A stretch of 64,000 nucleotides of DNA from Campylobacter vulpis (GTDB lineage: Bacteria > Campylobacterota > Campylobacteria > Campylobacterales > Campylobacteraceae), in assembly GCF_014217995.1 (NCBI RefSeq), contig NZ_CP041617.1, forward strand, positions 372,001 to 436,000, read 5' to 3'. Both the position numbers and the translations under genes were made by a program. The notes beneath the pieces are model-generated. The model ran no database searches and was not told the DNA's origin. It worked only from the letters and a program-made list of their open reading frames with translations. Numbering within the stretch: the stretch's first letter is position 1; every line of letters begins with the position of its first letter. Positions 44,815 through 55,161 of the stretch are shown here, piece after piece.

Positions 44815-46665
44815 ATGTATGATATTATCGTAATAGGTGGCGGACACGCTGGCATAGAGGCAAGTGCCGTTACTGCTAAAATGGGTAAAAAAACTCTTCT
44901 TTTAACAACTCTCATTGAGCAAATTGGTGCAGCAAGTTGTAATCCTGCCATAGGAGGACTGGCTAAAGGACATTTGGTAAAAGAGCTTGATGCTATGGGT
45001 GGCTTAATGGGAGAAATTACCGATGAGGCGGGTATTCAATTTCGTATTTTAAATGAAAGCAAGGGTGTAGCTGTGCGAGGTAGTAGGGCACAAATTGATA
45101 TGGACCGCTACCGTATTATTGCTAGAAATAAGCTTTTAAAGCTTAAAAATTTAGAAATTTCTCAAGAGCAAGTTACTAAATTAATTTTTGAAAATGATGA
45201 AATAAAAGGCGTTAGAACAAATTTAAATCACAATTATTACGCGAAAAAATTGATTCTTACCACAGGCACTTTTTTAAATGGACTTATCCACATAGGGGAA
45301 AATCAAATTGAGGCGGGGCGTGTGGGCGAAATGGCTTCTGTAATGCTTGGAAATTCTTTAAGAAAACTTGACTTAAAGATAGGCAGACTCAAAACAGGAA
45401 CTTGTCCTAGAGTGGATGCAAAAAGCATTGATTTTAGCGTTTTGGAAATTCAACACGGAGATGCGGAGCCTAAGCCTTTTAGTTTTAGAACGAAAGATTT
45501 TTCACCCACGCAATTACCTTGCTTTATTGCAAGAACAAATTTAAATACACATCAAATCATTAAAGATAATTTTTATAGAGCTCCACTTTTTACTGGGCAA
45601 ATTGAGGGCGTTGGTCCTAGGTATTGTCCGTCCATAGAAGACAAGATTAACCGCTTTGGCGATAAAGAAAGTCATCATCTTTTCATAGAGCCGCAAACTA
45701 AAGAGGCTAGTGAGTATTATATTAACGGCTTTTCGACTTCTTTACCTTACGAGGTGCAAACGCAAATGTTAAAAAGCATTAAGGGTTTTGAAAATGCTAA
45801 AATAACGCGTTTTGGTTATGCTATTGAGTATGATTATATCGATCCAACTGAGCTTTATCATAGTTTAGAGCTTAAAAAGGTTAAAAATTTGTATTGTGCA
45901 GGGCAGATTAATGGCACGACAGGCTATGAGGAAGCCGCTGCTCAGGGTTTTATGGCAGGGATTAATGCCGCATTAGCTTTAGAGGATAAAGAACCTTTTA
46001 TTTTAGGACGTGATGAGGCTTATATAGGGGTTTTGATTGATGATTTGGTAATGAAAGGCACGAAAGAGCCTTATAGAATGTTTACTTCAAGGGCGGAGTT
46101 TAGACTACTTTTAAGAGAGGAAAATGCTATCATTAGATTAGGTAAATACGGCTTTAAATTTGGACTTTTAAGCGAAGATGAATTTCAAATGATAGAGCAA
46201 AGCCGAGAAAATATTGAGAAAGGATTAAGCTTTTTGCTCACTAAAGAATTAACTCCAAGCAACGAAAATAACGCTTTTTTAAAAGAGTTGGGTGAGGAGA
46301 AAATCACTTCTATTGTAAGTCTTCAAAAGATAGTCGCAAGAGTGGGTTTTAATGTGGAAAAATTACGCAAACTTGACCCATTTTTTGAGAATATGGACGC
46401 ATATTCTTTGCAAGAAATTTTAAGTGAGGCAAAATATTATCATTATATCACTATGCAGAAGACTCAAGTAGAAAAAATGAAAAGTTTAAGTTCCCTTAAA
46501 ATTCCAGTGAATTTTGATTTTAAAAAAGTAAGTGGTTTAAGCAATGAGGTAGTCGAAAAGCTTGAAAAATTTAGACCGCCTACACTTTTTGCTGCAAGTG
46601 AAATTAGTGGCATTACTCCTGCAGCTTTAGATATTTTACACATTTACATAAAAACAAAAAAATAA
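44815..46665 (+). CDS. mnmG: tRNA 5-carboxymethylaminomethyluridine modification enzyme MnmG
   Basis: FAD enzyme that, with MnmE, modifies wobble uridine in tRNA. 616 residues. The FAD motif [10 protein letters not shown] is at 8-17, then [23 protein letters not shown]-type motif, AGRVGEMAS and [10 protein letters not shown]. Full length. In C. jejuni an arsenite-efflux gene follows, absent here. Confidence 0.97.
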   Translation: MYDIIVIGGGHAGIEASAVTAKMGKKTLLLTTLIEQIGAASCNPAIGGLAKGHLVKELDAMGGLMGEITDEAGIQFRILNESKGVAVRGSRAQIDMDRYRIIARNKLLKLKNLEISQEQVTKLIFENDEIKGVRTNLNHNYYAKKLILTTGTFLNGLIHIGENQIEAGRVGEMASVMLGNSLRKLDLKIGRLKTGTCPRVDAKSIDFSVLEIQHGDAEPKPFSFRTKDFSPTQLPCFIARTNLNTHQIIKDNFYRAPLFTGQIEGVGPRYCPSIEDKINRFGDKESHHLFIEPQTKEASEYYINGFSTSLPYEVQTQMLKSIKGFENAKITRFGYAIEYDYIDPTELYHSLELKKVKNLYCAGQINGTTGYEEAAAQGFMAGINAALALEDKEPFILGRDEAYIGVLIDDLVMKGTKEPYRMFTSRAEFRLLLREENAIIRLGKYGFKFGLLSEDEFQMIEQSRENIEKGLSFLLTKELTPSNENNAFLKELGEEKITSIVSLQKIVARVGFNVEKLRKLDPFFENMDAYSLQEILSEAKYYHYITMQKTQVEKMKSLSSLKIPVNFDFKKVSGLSNEVVEKLEKFRPPTLFAASEISGITPAALDILHIYIKTKK

Positions 46666-46788
46666 AAGTAAATATTTTTTAAGCTTCAAACTAGAAATTT
46701 TAAACAAAAATAGTAAAAAAGAAAAAATTTATTTTATTTTAGATAAACTGCTAGATTTATTAAATTAAATTTCAAGGAAAGGAAAATT

Positions 46789-47292
46789 ATGGCTATCTCT
46801 GAAAGTAGAAGAAGCTTTATGGGCTTTGCATTTGGAGCTGTGGCTGCTGTGGGTGGTGCTTTTTCTCTTGTAGCGATGAAGAAGACTTGGGATCCGCTTC
46901 CTAGCGTTAAGGCGGCTGGTTTTACTACTGTGGATTTAAGCTCTATGCAAGATGGCGAACTTAGGACGATAGAGTGGCGTAAAAAGCCTATTTTTATTTT
47001 AAAAAAGGCTGCAGATATGACAAAAGATTCAAAGCGTGATGTGGTGATAGATAATGCTTCTTACACCGTTGTAATCGGGCTTTGCACTCATTTGGGCTGT
47101 ATTCCTGCCTATGCTCCAAGCGAACAGCTTTTTAAATGTGCCTGTCATGGAGGCGAATTTGATATTAGTGGAGTTAATGTTTTTGGACCTCCTCCACGAC
47201 CGCTTGACATTCCTCCTTTTAAAATAGAGGGGACAAAACTCGTCTTAGGCGAGGAAGGTCCTGAGTATCAAAAAATGGTAGCGGAGGCTTAA
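46789..47292 (+). CDS. petA: Ubiquinol-cytochrome c reductase Rieske iron-sulfur subunit
   Basis: 167-residue 2Fe-2S protein of the bc1 complex. The twin-arginine signal SRRSFMGF is at 6-13 and acts as membrane anchor after Tat export of the folded protein. Cluster ligands lie in CTHLGC (99-104) and CACHGG (117-122). First gene of petABC, with AAGGAAAGG as ribosome site. Confidence 0.97.
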   Translation: MAISESRRSFMGFAFGAVAAVGGAFSLVAMKKTWDPLPSVKAAGFTTVDLSSMQDGELRTIEWRKKPIFILKKAADMTKDSKRDVVIDNASYTVVIGLCTHLGCIPAYAPSEQLFKCACHGGEFDISGVNVFGPPPRPLDIPPFKIEGTKLVLGEEGPEYQKMVAEA

Positions 47293-47293
47293 A

Positions 47294-48544
47294 ATGGCAC
47301 AAATTAGAAAGGCAAATGGTATAGTGGATTGGCTTGATCAAAGACTTGCGGTTCATAAATTGCTTGATGTATTGATGAATAAATACTGGATACCAAAACA
47401 AATTAACTTTTTATGGGCTATGGGTGTGATTTTAACCACGCTTTTTACCATACTTTTTGTAACGGGACTTTTGCTTGTGATGTATTATAAGCCTGATGTG
47501 GCTTTGGCATTTGATAGTGTCAATAAGACGATTATGCAAGAGGTTGAGTATGGTTGGCTTTGGCGTCATATGCACGGCGTGGCGGCGTCTGTGGTCTTTT
47601 TGGTGATTTATATTCATATGCTTACGGGAATTTATTATGGCTCTTATAAAAAGGGTCGTGAGATGATATGGATAAGTGGTATGCTTTTATTTGTCGTGTT
47701 TTCTGCCGAGGCTTTTAGTGGCTATATGCTTCCTTGGGGACAGATGAGCTATTGGGCTGCACAAGTTATCACAAATCTTTTTGGTGGAATTCCTTTTATA
47801 GGCGATGCTTTAGTTGTGTGGATAAGGGGCGATTATGCGGTATCTGACCCAACCTTAACGCGATTTTTTATGCTTCATGTTTGTTTGCTACCTATCGTTA
47901 TTATTATGATTATAGTGTTTCACTTTTATTCTTTAAGAATTCCACATGTTAATAATGAAATAGCTGAAGAACTAGACTTTGACCTAGAAGCAGAAAAATA
48001 TATGGCAGGAGATACGAAAGGTTCTAAGGTAATACCATTTTGGCCGGGCTTTTTAAGTAAGGATTTTGTATATATAAGCTTATTTATGATTTTCTTTTTC
48101 TATTTGGTAAGCTTTAAATTTGGTTTTGCTATGGATCCTATCAATTTTGACCCAGCAGACGCTCTTAAAACTCCAGCACATATTTATCCTGAGTGGTATT
48201 TTTTATGGAGTTATGAGGTTTTAAGGGGCTTTTTCTTTGATGTGGGTGGCGTTAAGGCTTTTGATATAGGCTTAGCTGCTTTTGGTATCGCTCAAGTGAT
48301 TTTCTTTTTACTTCCTTGGCTTGATAGAAGTGATGTTGTTAAACCAGCTCACGAAAGACCTTTATTTTTCATATGGTTTTGGGTTTTACTTATCGATTTA
48401 ATTGTTTTAACCGTGTATGGTAAATTACCTCCAACAGGCATCAATGCTTGGGTAGGATTTTATGCTTCTATCGTATTTTTATTGTTGCTAATTGTAGTTT
48501 TGCCTGTGATTACAATAATGGAAAAAAAAGGAGCTAAAAAATGA
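47294..48544 (+). CDS. petB: Cytochrome b subunit of the bc1 complex
   Basis: 416-residue membrane cytochrome b. It keeps the heme-binding histidines in WRHMHGVAASVVF and MLHVCLLP, the quinol-site PEWYF (HIYPEWYFLWSYEVLRG) and the typical GYMLPWGQMSYW. Two bp after petA and overlapping petC by 4 bp. Confidence 0.97.
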   Translation: MAQIRKANGIVDWLDQRLAVHKLLDVLMNKYWIPKQINFLWAMGVILTTLFTILFVTGLLLVMYYKPDVALAFDSVNKTIMQEVEYGWLWRHMHGVAASVVFLVIYIHMLTGIYYGSYKKGREMIWISGMLLFVVFSAEAFSGYMLPWGQMSYWAAQVITNLFGGIPFIGDALVVWIRGDYAVSDPTLTRFFMLHVCLLPIVIIMIIVFHFYSLRIPHVNNEIAEELDFDLEAEKYMAGDTKGSKVIPFWPGFLSKDFVYISLFMIFFFYLVSFKFGFAMDPINFDPADALKTPAHIYPEWYFLWSYEVLRGFFFDVGGVKAFDIGLAAFGIAQVIFFLLPWLDRSDVVKPAHERPLFFIWFWVLLIDLIVLTVYGKLPPTGINAWVGFYASIVFLLLLIVVLPVITIMEKKGAKK

Positions 48545-49668
48545 GAGAATTAAAGATATTTTTAGTTGTAGTTGCATTTACAGCCCTTACATACTGGGGT
48601 GTTGAGCCTTACGCACACTCTATAATGAAGCCTCATGTAAGCCCTGCGAATTTTAATTTCGCAGAAGAGGATTTAAGCTTTGCTAAGGGTATAGTTGCAG
48701 ACAAAGAGATGCTTTTAGTTCAAGCACAAAAAGAAAATAACGCCACTCAAATAGAAAATGCAACTAAAGCACTTGATGTGGCTAAAGAAAATTTGGCAAA
48801 AAATGAAGCTCTTTGGGCTAGTGTGGAGAAAATAGATTTTGCAAAAGGCGATGCGAGCAAGGGCAAGGCGTTCTTTGAAGGTAATTGTTTTGCCTGCCAT
48901 GGCTTAAAAGAAGATGGAATTGCTTCAAATTTCACAGATTCTTCTGCTTATGGTGTGATACCGCCTGATTTAAGCTCGGCTGCTTTGCTTTATGATGAGA
49001 AATTTTTGGCTGCTTTGATTTTAAATCCAGCTTTAGCATTAAAGGTTGATCATAAATTCGGTGATGCCTTTATTATGACAGCTTATAATAGTGAAACTTC
49101 TGGCGAGAGCGAGGAGATTGTCAATCAAAATATAGCCGATGTTATTGCTTATCTTAAAGAAATGGCTTTAAAATTTGAAGAAAAAGAAAATGCTAGAATT
49201 AAGCAAGAGGTCGAAGAAAAATACGCTAAAGTTGAGGAAAGTGCTGAAAAAACTGCTTTAATGGAGAAAGAAACAATCTTTGCTAAAGAAAGAATGCTTT
49301 TTGTCGAGTCTTGCGGTCGTTGCCACGATATGAGGTATGATGGCTTTTTTAGTCCTTCAGCTAAAAATGATTTAAAGGGCTATTTAGGCTCAATTCCGCC
49401 TGATTTATCGATGATGATAAGAAGTAGAGGAGAGCAGTATCTTAACGATTTTGTCAATAATACGCAAAAACTTCTTCCAGGAACGGCTATGCCAAGGGTA
49501 GGTTTAAATGAAGCCACACAAGCGAAAGTGATTTCTTACATTGAAAAAGTAGGCGATAGTAAAAAAGAAGAAAGAGAAAGTCTTGGAATTTACATTATGA
49601 TTTTCTTTGTAATTCTTAGCGTTTTTGCGATTTTATGGAAGCGTTCTATCTGGTCTAAACTGCATTAA
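48541..49668 (+). CDS. petC: Diheme cytochrome c subunit of the bc1 complex
   Basis: 375 residues with two heme c sites, CFACH at 116-120 and CGRCH at 258-262, the epsilonproteobacterial diheme replacement for cytochrome c1. N-terminal (about 5-20) and C-terminal (about 352-368) membrane segments. A Glu/Lys coiled coil separates the two heme domains. Confidence 0.95.
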   Translation: MRELKIFLVVVAFTALTYWGVEPYAHSIMKPHVSPANFNFAEEDLSFAKGIVADKEMLLVQAQKENNATQIENATKALDVAKENLAKNEALWASVEKIDFAKGDASKGKAFFEGNCFACHGLKEDGIASNFTDSSAYGVIPPDLSSAALLYDEKFLAALILNPALALKVDHKFGDAFIMTAYNSETSGESEEIVNQNIADVIAYLKEMALKFEEKENARIKQEVEEKYAKVEESAEKTALMEKETIFAKERMLFVESCGRCHDMRYDGFFSPSAKNDLKGYLGSIPPDLSMMIRSRGEQYLNDFVNNTQKLLPGTAMPRVGLNEATQAKVISYIEKVGDSKKEERESLGIYIMIFFVILSVFAILWKRSIWSKLH

Positions 49669-49671
49669 TTT

Positions 49672-49697
49672 AAGTCGCCTTTTGGCGACTTTTCTTT
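49672..49697 (+). terminator. Intrinsic terminator after petABC
   Basis: AAGTCGCC (49672-49679) and GGCGACTT (49684-49691) form an 8-bp stem with a TTTT loop, followed by TTCTTT. Confidence 0.9.
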
Positions 49698-49726
49698 ATC
49701 TAAGTAAAAACTAAACTTAAATTTTG

Positions 49727-49732
49727 TATAAT
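49727..49732 (+). promoter_or_regulatory. -10 box for rpsB
   Basis: TATAAT after TTTTG. Transcription would begin near 49739, so the leader of about 80 nt would contain the whole pseudoknot. Confidence 0.7.
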
Positions 49733-49748
49733 TCTGCCTCATTTCACA

Positions 49749-49804
49749 CGCATCAATCCTTTTTAGCTTGTGTCAATTAAGGGATGCGGAGGAAAAAGCT
49801 AAAA
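49749..49804 (+). promoter_or_regulatory. Predicted H-type pseudoknot in the rpsB leader
   Basis: Stem 1 pairs CGCATC (49749-49754) with GATGCG (49783-49788). Stem 2 pairs TTTTAGCTT (49761-49769) with AAGCTAAAA (49796-49804). The arms interleave, as in an H-type pseudoknot. The ribosome binding site AAGGAG (49809-49814) follows at once, so the fold could control translation, possibly by S2 feedback. Confidence 0.7.
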
Positions 49805-49820
49805 TTACAAGGAGAAACTC

Positions 49821-50609
49821 ATGGTTAGTATGAGGGATTTGTTAGAATGTGGTGTGCATTTTGGGCACCAAACAAGACGCTGGAATCCAAAGATGAAAAA
49901 ATACATTTTTGGTGAGAGAAAGGGTATTTATGTTATAGACTTGCAAAAGACCCTAAGATATTTTAGATACACTTATAATATCGTCCGCGATGCTGCTGCT
50001 GAGGGTAAAACTATACTTTTTGTCGGCACTAAAAAGCAAGCAGGTGGAGCCATTAAAGAATATGCTGAAAAATGCGGTATGCCTTATGTGAATCATCGTT
50101 GGCTTGGTGGTATGATGACAAATTTTGGCACGATAAGACAAAGTATTCGTAAGCTTGAAGTGATAGAAAAAATGGAAGAAGATGGAAGTATTAAGCTTTT
50201 AACTAAAAAAGAAGCTTTAATGCTAACAAGAAAAAAGGAAAAATTACTTGCTTATCTTGGCGGAATTCGCTATATGAAATCACAACCAGATATGATTTTT
50301 GTGATTGATACTGTAAAAGAAAAAATTGCTGTTGCTGAAGCAAATAGACTTAGAATTCCTGTGGTAGCACCACTTGATACAAATTGTGATCCAGATTTAG
50401 TAACTTATCCTATCCCAGGAAATGATGATGCGATTCGTTCTGTGCAACTTTTTTGTCAAGAAATGGCTGAAGCTATTAATGAAGGTAAGGCTTTAAGAGA
50501 GCAAGACGGTGTTACAGAAAGCGAAGAAAAAGAAATTAGTGAAGAAGAAAAACAAGAAGTTTTAGAAGAAGCTATGAGTGAAGAAGATTTTGAAGAGGAG
50601 CAAGAATAA
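49821..50609 (+). CDS. rpsB: 30S ribosomal protein S2
   Basis: 262 residues. [20 protein letters not shown] and [17 protein letters not shown] at the start and [13 protein letters not shown] in the second half are S2 signatures. An acidic C-terminal tail (from about 230) follows the globular part. Its stop overlaps the tsf start (TAATG). Confidence 0.98.
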   Translation: MVSMRDLLECGVHFGHQTRRWNPKMKKYIFGERKGIYVIDLQKTLRYFRYTYNIVRDAAAEGKTILFVGTKKQAGGAIKEYAEKCGMPYVNHRWLGGMMTNFGTIRQSIRKLEVIEKMEEDGSIKLLTKKEALMLTRKKEKLLAYLGGIRYMKSQPDMIFVIDTVKEKIAVAEANRLRIPVVAPLDTNCDPDLVTYPIPGNDDAIRSVQLFCQEMAEAINEGKALREQDGVTESEEKEISEEEKQEVLEEAMSEEDFEEEQE

Positions 50610-51685
50610 TGGCTGAAATTTCTGCACAAATGGTTAAAGAGCTACGCGAAAGCACGGGTGCTGGAATGATGGATTGCAAAAATGCCTTAAAAGAAACTCA
50701 AGGCGATTTTGAAAAGGCTATCCAGCTTTTAAGAGAGAAAGGTTTGGGTAAGGCTGCTAAAAAAGCTGATAGACTTGCAGCTGAAGGTTTAGTAAGCGTT
50801 AAGGTAAGTGATGATTTTACTAGTGCAACTGTGAGTGAGATTAATTCAGAAACAGATTTTGTCGCTAAAAATGAACAATTTATCGCTTTGACTAAAGATA
50901 CTACGGCACATATTCAAAATCATAGTCTTAAGAGTATTGAAGAACTTCATTCTAGTGTGATTGATGGTGTGAAATTTGAAGAATATTTAAAAAGTCAAAT
51001 TGCGACCATAGGAGAAAATTTGGTTGTAAGGAGATTTGCCACATTAAAGGCAAGTGAAAAAGGCGTGGTTAATGGCTATATCCACACGAATGGACGCGTA
51101 GGAGTTATCATCGCGGCAGCTTGCGAAAGCACTAAAGTGGCAAGTAAGGCTAAGGATTTTTTAAAACAAATTTGTATGCATATAGCAGCGATGAAGCCAA
51201 CTTATTTAAGTTATGATGAACTTGATATGGGTTTTGTAGAGAGTGAATATAAGGCTTTAGTCGCAGAACTTGAAAAGGAAAATGAAGAAAGAAGAAGACT
51301 TAAGGACCCTAATAAGCCAGAACATAAAATCCCTAAATTTGCTAGTCGTAAGCAGCTTAATGATACTATTTTAAAGCAGGCGGAAGAAGATATTAAGGCG
51401 GAACTTAAAGCACAAAATAAGCCTGAGAAGATTTGGGATAAAATTATCCCGGGTAAGATAGAAAGTTTTATTGCTGAAAATTCACAGCTTGATAGCAAAT
51501 TAACCCTAATGGGGCAATTTTATGTAATGGACGATAAAAAAACTATCGCACAGATTATTGCTGAAAAAGAAAAAGAGTTGGGAGGTTCAATTAAAATAGT
51601 TGAATTTATCCGCTTTGAAGTAGGTGAGGGTTTGGAGAAAAAGACTGAAGACTTCGCGGCAGAGGTTGCCGCTCAAATAGGCTAA
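50609..51685 (+). CDS. tsf: Translation elongation factor Ts
   Basis: Nucleotide exchange factor for EF-Tu, 358 residues. The start VKELRESTGAGMMDCKNAL and the SETDFVAKN motif are diagnostic. Co-translated with rpsB. It is longer than the E. coli protein (about 283), with extra charged helices around 205-260. Confidence 0.97.
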   Translation: MAEISAQMVKELRESTGAGMMDCKNALKETQGDFEKAIQLLREKGLGKAAKKADRLAAEGLVSVKVSDDFTSATVSEINSETDFVAKNEQFIALTKDTTAHIQNHSLKSIEELHSSVIDGVKFEEYLKSQIATIGENLVVRRFATLKASEKGVVNGYIHTNGRVGVIIAAACESTKVASKAKDFLKQICMHIAAMKPTYLSYDELDMGFVESEYKALVAELEKENEERRRLKDPNKPEHKIPKFASRKQLNDTILKQAEEDIKAELKAQNKPEKIWDKIIPGKIESFIAENSQLDSKLTLMGQFYVMDDKKTIAQIIAEKEKELGGSIKIVEFIRFEVGEGLEKKTEDFAAEVAAQIG

Positions 51686-51686
51686 A

Positions 51687-52322
51687 ATGGAACTTCTAAG
51701 AGCGGAAAATTTAAGTCATAGCTTTGATTATCCGCTCTTTGAGAATTTAGATTTATCTTTGAGAGCTAAAGATTGCATAGCCGTTCAAGGAAGTAGCGGT
51801 TGTGGTAAATCTACGCTTTTACATATTTTATCTTCTTTTTTAAAGCCAAATTCGGGTGTCGTTTTGTATCAAAATCAAAATTTATATGATTTAAATGAAA
51901 ATAAAAGACTTGAAATCCGCCGTAAAGATTTTGGCATTATTTTTCAAGCACATTATCTTTTCAAAGGCTTTAGCGTTTTAGAAAATATAGAGCTTGCTAG
52001 TGTTTTATCTAAGCAGGATTTAGATAAAGAGTTATTAAAAAAGTTAGGTATAGATATGCTTTTGGATCAAAAAATTGGCAAATTAAGTGGTGGACAGCAA
52101 CAAAGAGTGAGCATAGCTAGGGTGCTTTGTAAAAAACCACGCATTATTTTTGCTGATGAAGCGACAGGAAATTTGGATTTTACTAATGCTAAAAATGTTT
52201 TACGCATTTTGATGGATTATGTTAAAGAAAATGATGCCGCTTTGTTTTTCGTAACTCACGATGATACGCTTGCAAGTCTTTGTGATAAAACCTACACTTT
52301 AAAAGCAAATGGAATTTGTTAA
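51687..52322 (+). CDS. ABC transporter ATPase, LolD/FtsE-like
   Basis: 211-residue ATPase. Walker A GSSGCGKST lies near 35-43, signature LSGGQQQR near 130 and Walker B IIFADEATGNLD. The closest type by length and motif is LolD/MacB, but no permease is adjacent, so the partner is unknown. It overlaps fliR by 14 bp. Same place as Cj1180c. Confidence 0.88.
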   Translation: MELLRAENLSHSFDYPLFENLDLSLRAKDCIAVQGSSGCGKSTLLHILSSFLKPNSGVVLYQNQNLYDLNENKRLEIRRKDFGIIFQAHYLFKGFSVLENIELASVLSKQDLDKELLKKLGIDMLLDQKIGKLSGGQQQRVSIARVLCKKPRIIFADEATGNLDFTNAKNVLRILMDYVKENDAALFFVTHDDTLASLCDKTYTLKANGIC

Positions 52323-53076
52323 TTATCTAGGCGATAAAAATGTAGCAACTTTTATGCTTTTGTTTGCTAGACTTAGTGGTCTTATTGTATTTTTTCCTTT
52401 CTTTTCGCATAATAGCATTCCTATGGTGGTAAAAACAACTATAGTGTTTTTTCTAACGATGTTTTTATATCCTTTAGCGAAAATTGAGGTTTTACATTTG
52501 GATAGTTTTTTTATCTTGCAGCTTTTAAGCGAGGTGCTTTTTGGTATGATAGCAGGACTTATTATCCAATTTGTTTTTGTTATCATAATGATGGCCGGTG
52601 AGCAAATAGCTTTTACTATGGGTTTTACTATGGCAAGTGTGCTAGATCCTAGTTCGGGTATTAATATGCCTGTTACTTCACAAATTTTAAATTTACTCGC
52701 TTTGCTTTTCTTTTTGGCTTTTGACGGACATCATTTAATGCTTTTATTTTTAAGTCAAAGTTTAACTTATATTAATCTCGGTGGCTTTTATCCTGGCGAA
52801 AATTTTATGCAATATCTAAATTCTGGTATGTTGAGCGTGTTCGTGATAGGCTTTACTATGGCTTTTCCTATACTTGCCATTTCTTTGCTTGCCGATGTTA
52901 TTTTTGGAATTTTGATGAAAACTATGCCACAATTTAATCTTTTAGTAATTGGCTATCCTATTAAAATCGCTCTTGCTTTTGTGGTATTAATCGCTATTTT
53001 ACTCATTATGATGGAATATTTTAAAGAACTTATTGTGGAGGTTTTTTCAAATATGCAAACTCTTTTCTTTACCTAA
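52309..53076 (+). CDS. fliR: Flagellar export apparatus protein FliR
   Basis: 255-residue membrane protein of the flagellar type III export gate. About six membrane helices. AGEQIAFTMGFTMASVLDPSSG is the conserved FliR segment. Lies between an ABC ATPase and the acidic protein, as Cj1179c. Confidence 0.94.
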   Translation: MEFVNYLGDKNVATFMLLFARLSGLIVFFPFFSHNSIPMVVKTTIVFFLTMFLYPLAKIEVLHLDSFFILQLLSEVLFGMIAGLIIQFVFVIIMMAGEQIAFTMGFTMASVLDPSSGINMPVTSQILNLLALLFFLAFDGHHLMLLFLSQSLTYINLGGFYPGENFMQYLNSGMLSVFVIGFTMAFPILAISLLADVIFGILMKTMPQFNLLVIGYPIKIALAFVVLIAILLIMMEYFKELIVEVFSNMQTLFFT

Positions 53077-53127
53077 GCTAATAATAAAAAAAATTATCAT
53101 AAAATAAGCAATTATTTTTAAGGAAAG

Positions 53128-54546
53128 ATGATGAAAATTTTACTTTTAAATGAAAATCCTGTTGTTTCTAAGCTTATCAATCTTAGTGCGCAAAAAATGT
53201 CTTATGAAATTAATGAGTTAAGTGCTTATGAGGATGGAATTTATGATGTGATTATTGTAGATAGCGACACGCAGACTGATATTAACTTCTTGAAAGAAAA
53301 ATGCAAAAGACTTATTTATCTTAATCCTCGTAATAAAAAATGTGAGCTTGATGTGGAAATTTTATCCAAGCCTTTTTTGCCAACAGATCTTTTAAATTTA
53401 TTAAGCCAAGAGCCGTCAAAAGAAGCTGTGATAGAAGATGAAAATCCTTACGCTGACTTAAGCCTTGATCTAGATGCTTTAAATTTGGACGATGTGCCAA
53501 GTGAAGAAGAGGAAGTGGGACTTGAAGATTTAAGCTTAGATGAGGAACAAGAGAGTGAAAAATTAGATGAAAAATTGAACGAAACTGCTCTTTCTTTAGA
53601 AGAAAATTTAAGCGAGCAAGAAGACGAACAGGAGAATTTGGAGACTGAAGAGTTGGAGAATGAAAAATTAGAGAGCGAAAATTTAGAAAGTCAAGAGATT
53701 TCAAATGAAGAAAATCCTGAAGACTTAAATTTAGATGAAAATTTGAGTGGGGAATTAAAAGAAGATGTTGAGGGAGAAAATTTGGAGTTAAATTTAAATG
53801 AAGAAGAAAAGCAAGAGGACGAACAAGAAGCCTTAGAAAATGAAAATAAAAAAGATGAAAACTTAGAATTTGAAACTTTAGAAAATGAACAAGAAAGCGA
53901 AAATGTAGAAAACGAAAAGTTAAAAAATGAAGAAGAGCTTTTGCCTGTGGTTGAGGAGCAAGAGGGCGAGGTAAGTTTTGATGACTTTCCAGAAGATGCT
54001 GAATTTTTAGGACAAGAAAAAGAGCAAGATGCTGAAGCTGAGGAAACTTTACCTATGGTCGAGGAAAATTCAGAGGAAGATACGCAAACTGAGCCTTTGA
54101 GCACAGAGGAGCAAATTAAGGAAGAATTGGCACAACTTGATGAGCTTGATATGGATATTAATCAAGAAGATAGGGTAAAAGTTTTGGAAGAATTTAAAGA
54201 TGAACCTGTGCTAGATGATGAAGTTTTAGGCGTTAGCGATGAGGAGCTTGTCGTGCCAAATGTGGAGCTGGACGAATTTGCTGATTTAAAAGAAAATGAT
54301 ATTAAACAAGCCTTAGGTGAGGAAGTGAATTTTGAAGAGGAGCAAACTGCAAAAGAGGCGGAATTGCAAAATGATTTTGAAAAGCAAGAGCTTAAAATTT
54401 CACAAGATGAGCTTATGAATGAGCTTAGTCAAGGCATTAGCAAGGCGATAAATGCAAGTATTAAAGATGACACGCTAAAAGCTGCACTTAAGGGTATGAA
54501 TATGAATATTAACATTAAGATAAGTTTTGATGAGGAAGGGCATTGA
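53128..54546 (+). CDS. Highly acidic protein with a receiver-like N-terminus (Cj1178c-like)
   Basis: 472 residues. Residues 2-95 look like a degenerate response-regulator receiver: a beta strand KILLLNENP, a strand ending in D45 (YDVIIVDSD), LIYLNPRN, and SKPFLPTDLLNLL with the conserved Lys-Pro. The acidic pocket at the first strand is altered (N8, E9). From about 100 to 400 the protein is Glu/Asp-rich with repeating E-N-L/E-S-E patterns. The last 60 residues are a predicted amphipathic domain. Flanked by fliR and gmk. Function unknown. Confidence 0.85.
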   Translation: MMKILLLNENPVVSKLINLSAQKMSYEINELSAYEDGIYDVIIVDSDTQTDINFLKEKCKRLIYLNPRNKKCELDVEILSKPFLPTDLLNLLSQEPSKEAVIEDENPYADLSLDLDALNLDDVPSEEEEVGLEDLSLDEEQESEKLDEKLNETALSLEENLSEQEDEQENLETEELENEKLESENLESQEISNEENPEDLNLDENLSGELKEDVEGENLELNLNEEEKQEDEQEALENENKKDENLEFETLENEQESENVENEKLKNEEELLPVVEEQEGEVSFDDFPEDAEFLGQEKEQDAEAEETLPMVEENSEEDTQTEPLSTEEQIKEELAQLDELDMDINQEDRVKVLEEFKDEPVLDDEVLGVSDEELVVPNVELDEFADLKENDIKQALGEEVNFEEEQTAKEAELQNDFEKQELKISQDELMNELSQGISKAINASIKDDTLKAALKGMNMNINIKISFDEEGH

Positions 54547-55160
54547 GAGGCTTTATTTTACTCATTTCAGGTCCTAGTGGAGCTGGAAAATCAACCTTAC
54601 TTAAAAAGCTTTTTGAAGAATTTGCAGGTGAGCTTTATTTTTCTATATCTTCTACAACAAGAGCACCTAGAGATGGTGAGATAGATGGAGTGCATTATCA
54701 TTTCATCAGTCAAGAAAAATTTCAAAATGGTATAAAAAATGGAGATTTTTTGGAGTGGGCTAGGGTGCATGAGAATTTTTACGGCACTTCTTTAGAGCAT
54801 ACAAATAGGGCGTTAGATGAAGGTAAAATTGTCGTTTTTGATATTGATGTGCAAGGCTTTAAAATTGCAAAAGAGAATTTGGGAGATAAAATCGATTCTA
54901 TTTTCATTACAGCGAAAAATAAGGAGGAGTTAAAAAAAAGGCTTCTTAAGCGAAACACTGATACAATAGCACAGCTTGATAAAAGGCTCAAAAATGCTAG
55001 TGAAGAGATGAGAGAGCTTAGGGAATATGATTATCTCATTATTAATGATAATTTAGAAAAGAGTTATGAGGCTTTGCGTTCTATTTTTCTTTCTTTAAAA
55101 CATAAAACAAAGAGACAAAATATAGAGCAGATTCGAAATTTATGGAATGAAGGAGTATGA
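54543..55160 (+). CDS. gmk: Guanylate kinase
   Basis: Phosphorylates GMP to GDP. 205 residues. P-loop GPSGAGKST is at 9-17; STTRAPRDGEIDGVHYHF binds GMP and DIDVQG is the second active-site motif. Overlaps the acidic-protein gene by 4 bp. Confidence 0.97.
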   Translation: MRGFILLISGPSGAGKSTLLKKLFEEFAGELYFSISSTTRAPRDGEIDGVHYHFISQEKFQNGIKNGDFLEWARVHENFYGTSLEHTNRALDEGKIVVFDIDVQGFKIAKENLGDKIDSIFITAKNKEELKKRLLKRNTDTIAQLDKRLKNASEEMRELREYDYLIINDNLEKSYEALRSIFLSLKHKTKRQNIEQIRNLWNEGV

Positions 55161-55161
55161 T

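Noticed and set aside
53691-54104. A Ser-rich 137-codon minus-strand frame
   Set aside because: It is the antisense shadow of the Glu-rich region of the acidic protein gene.
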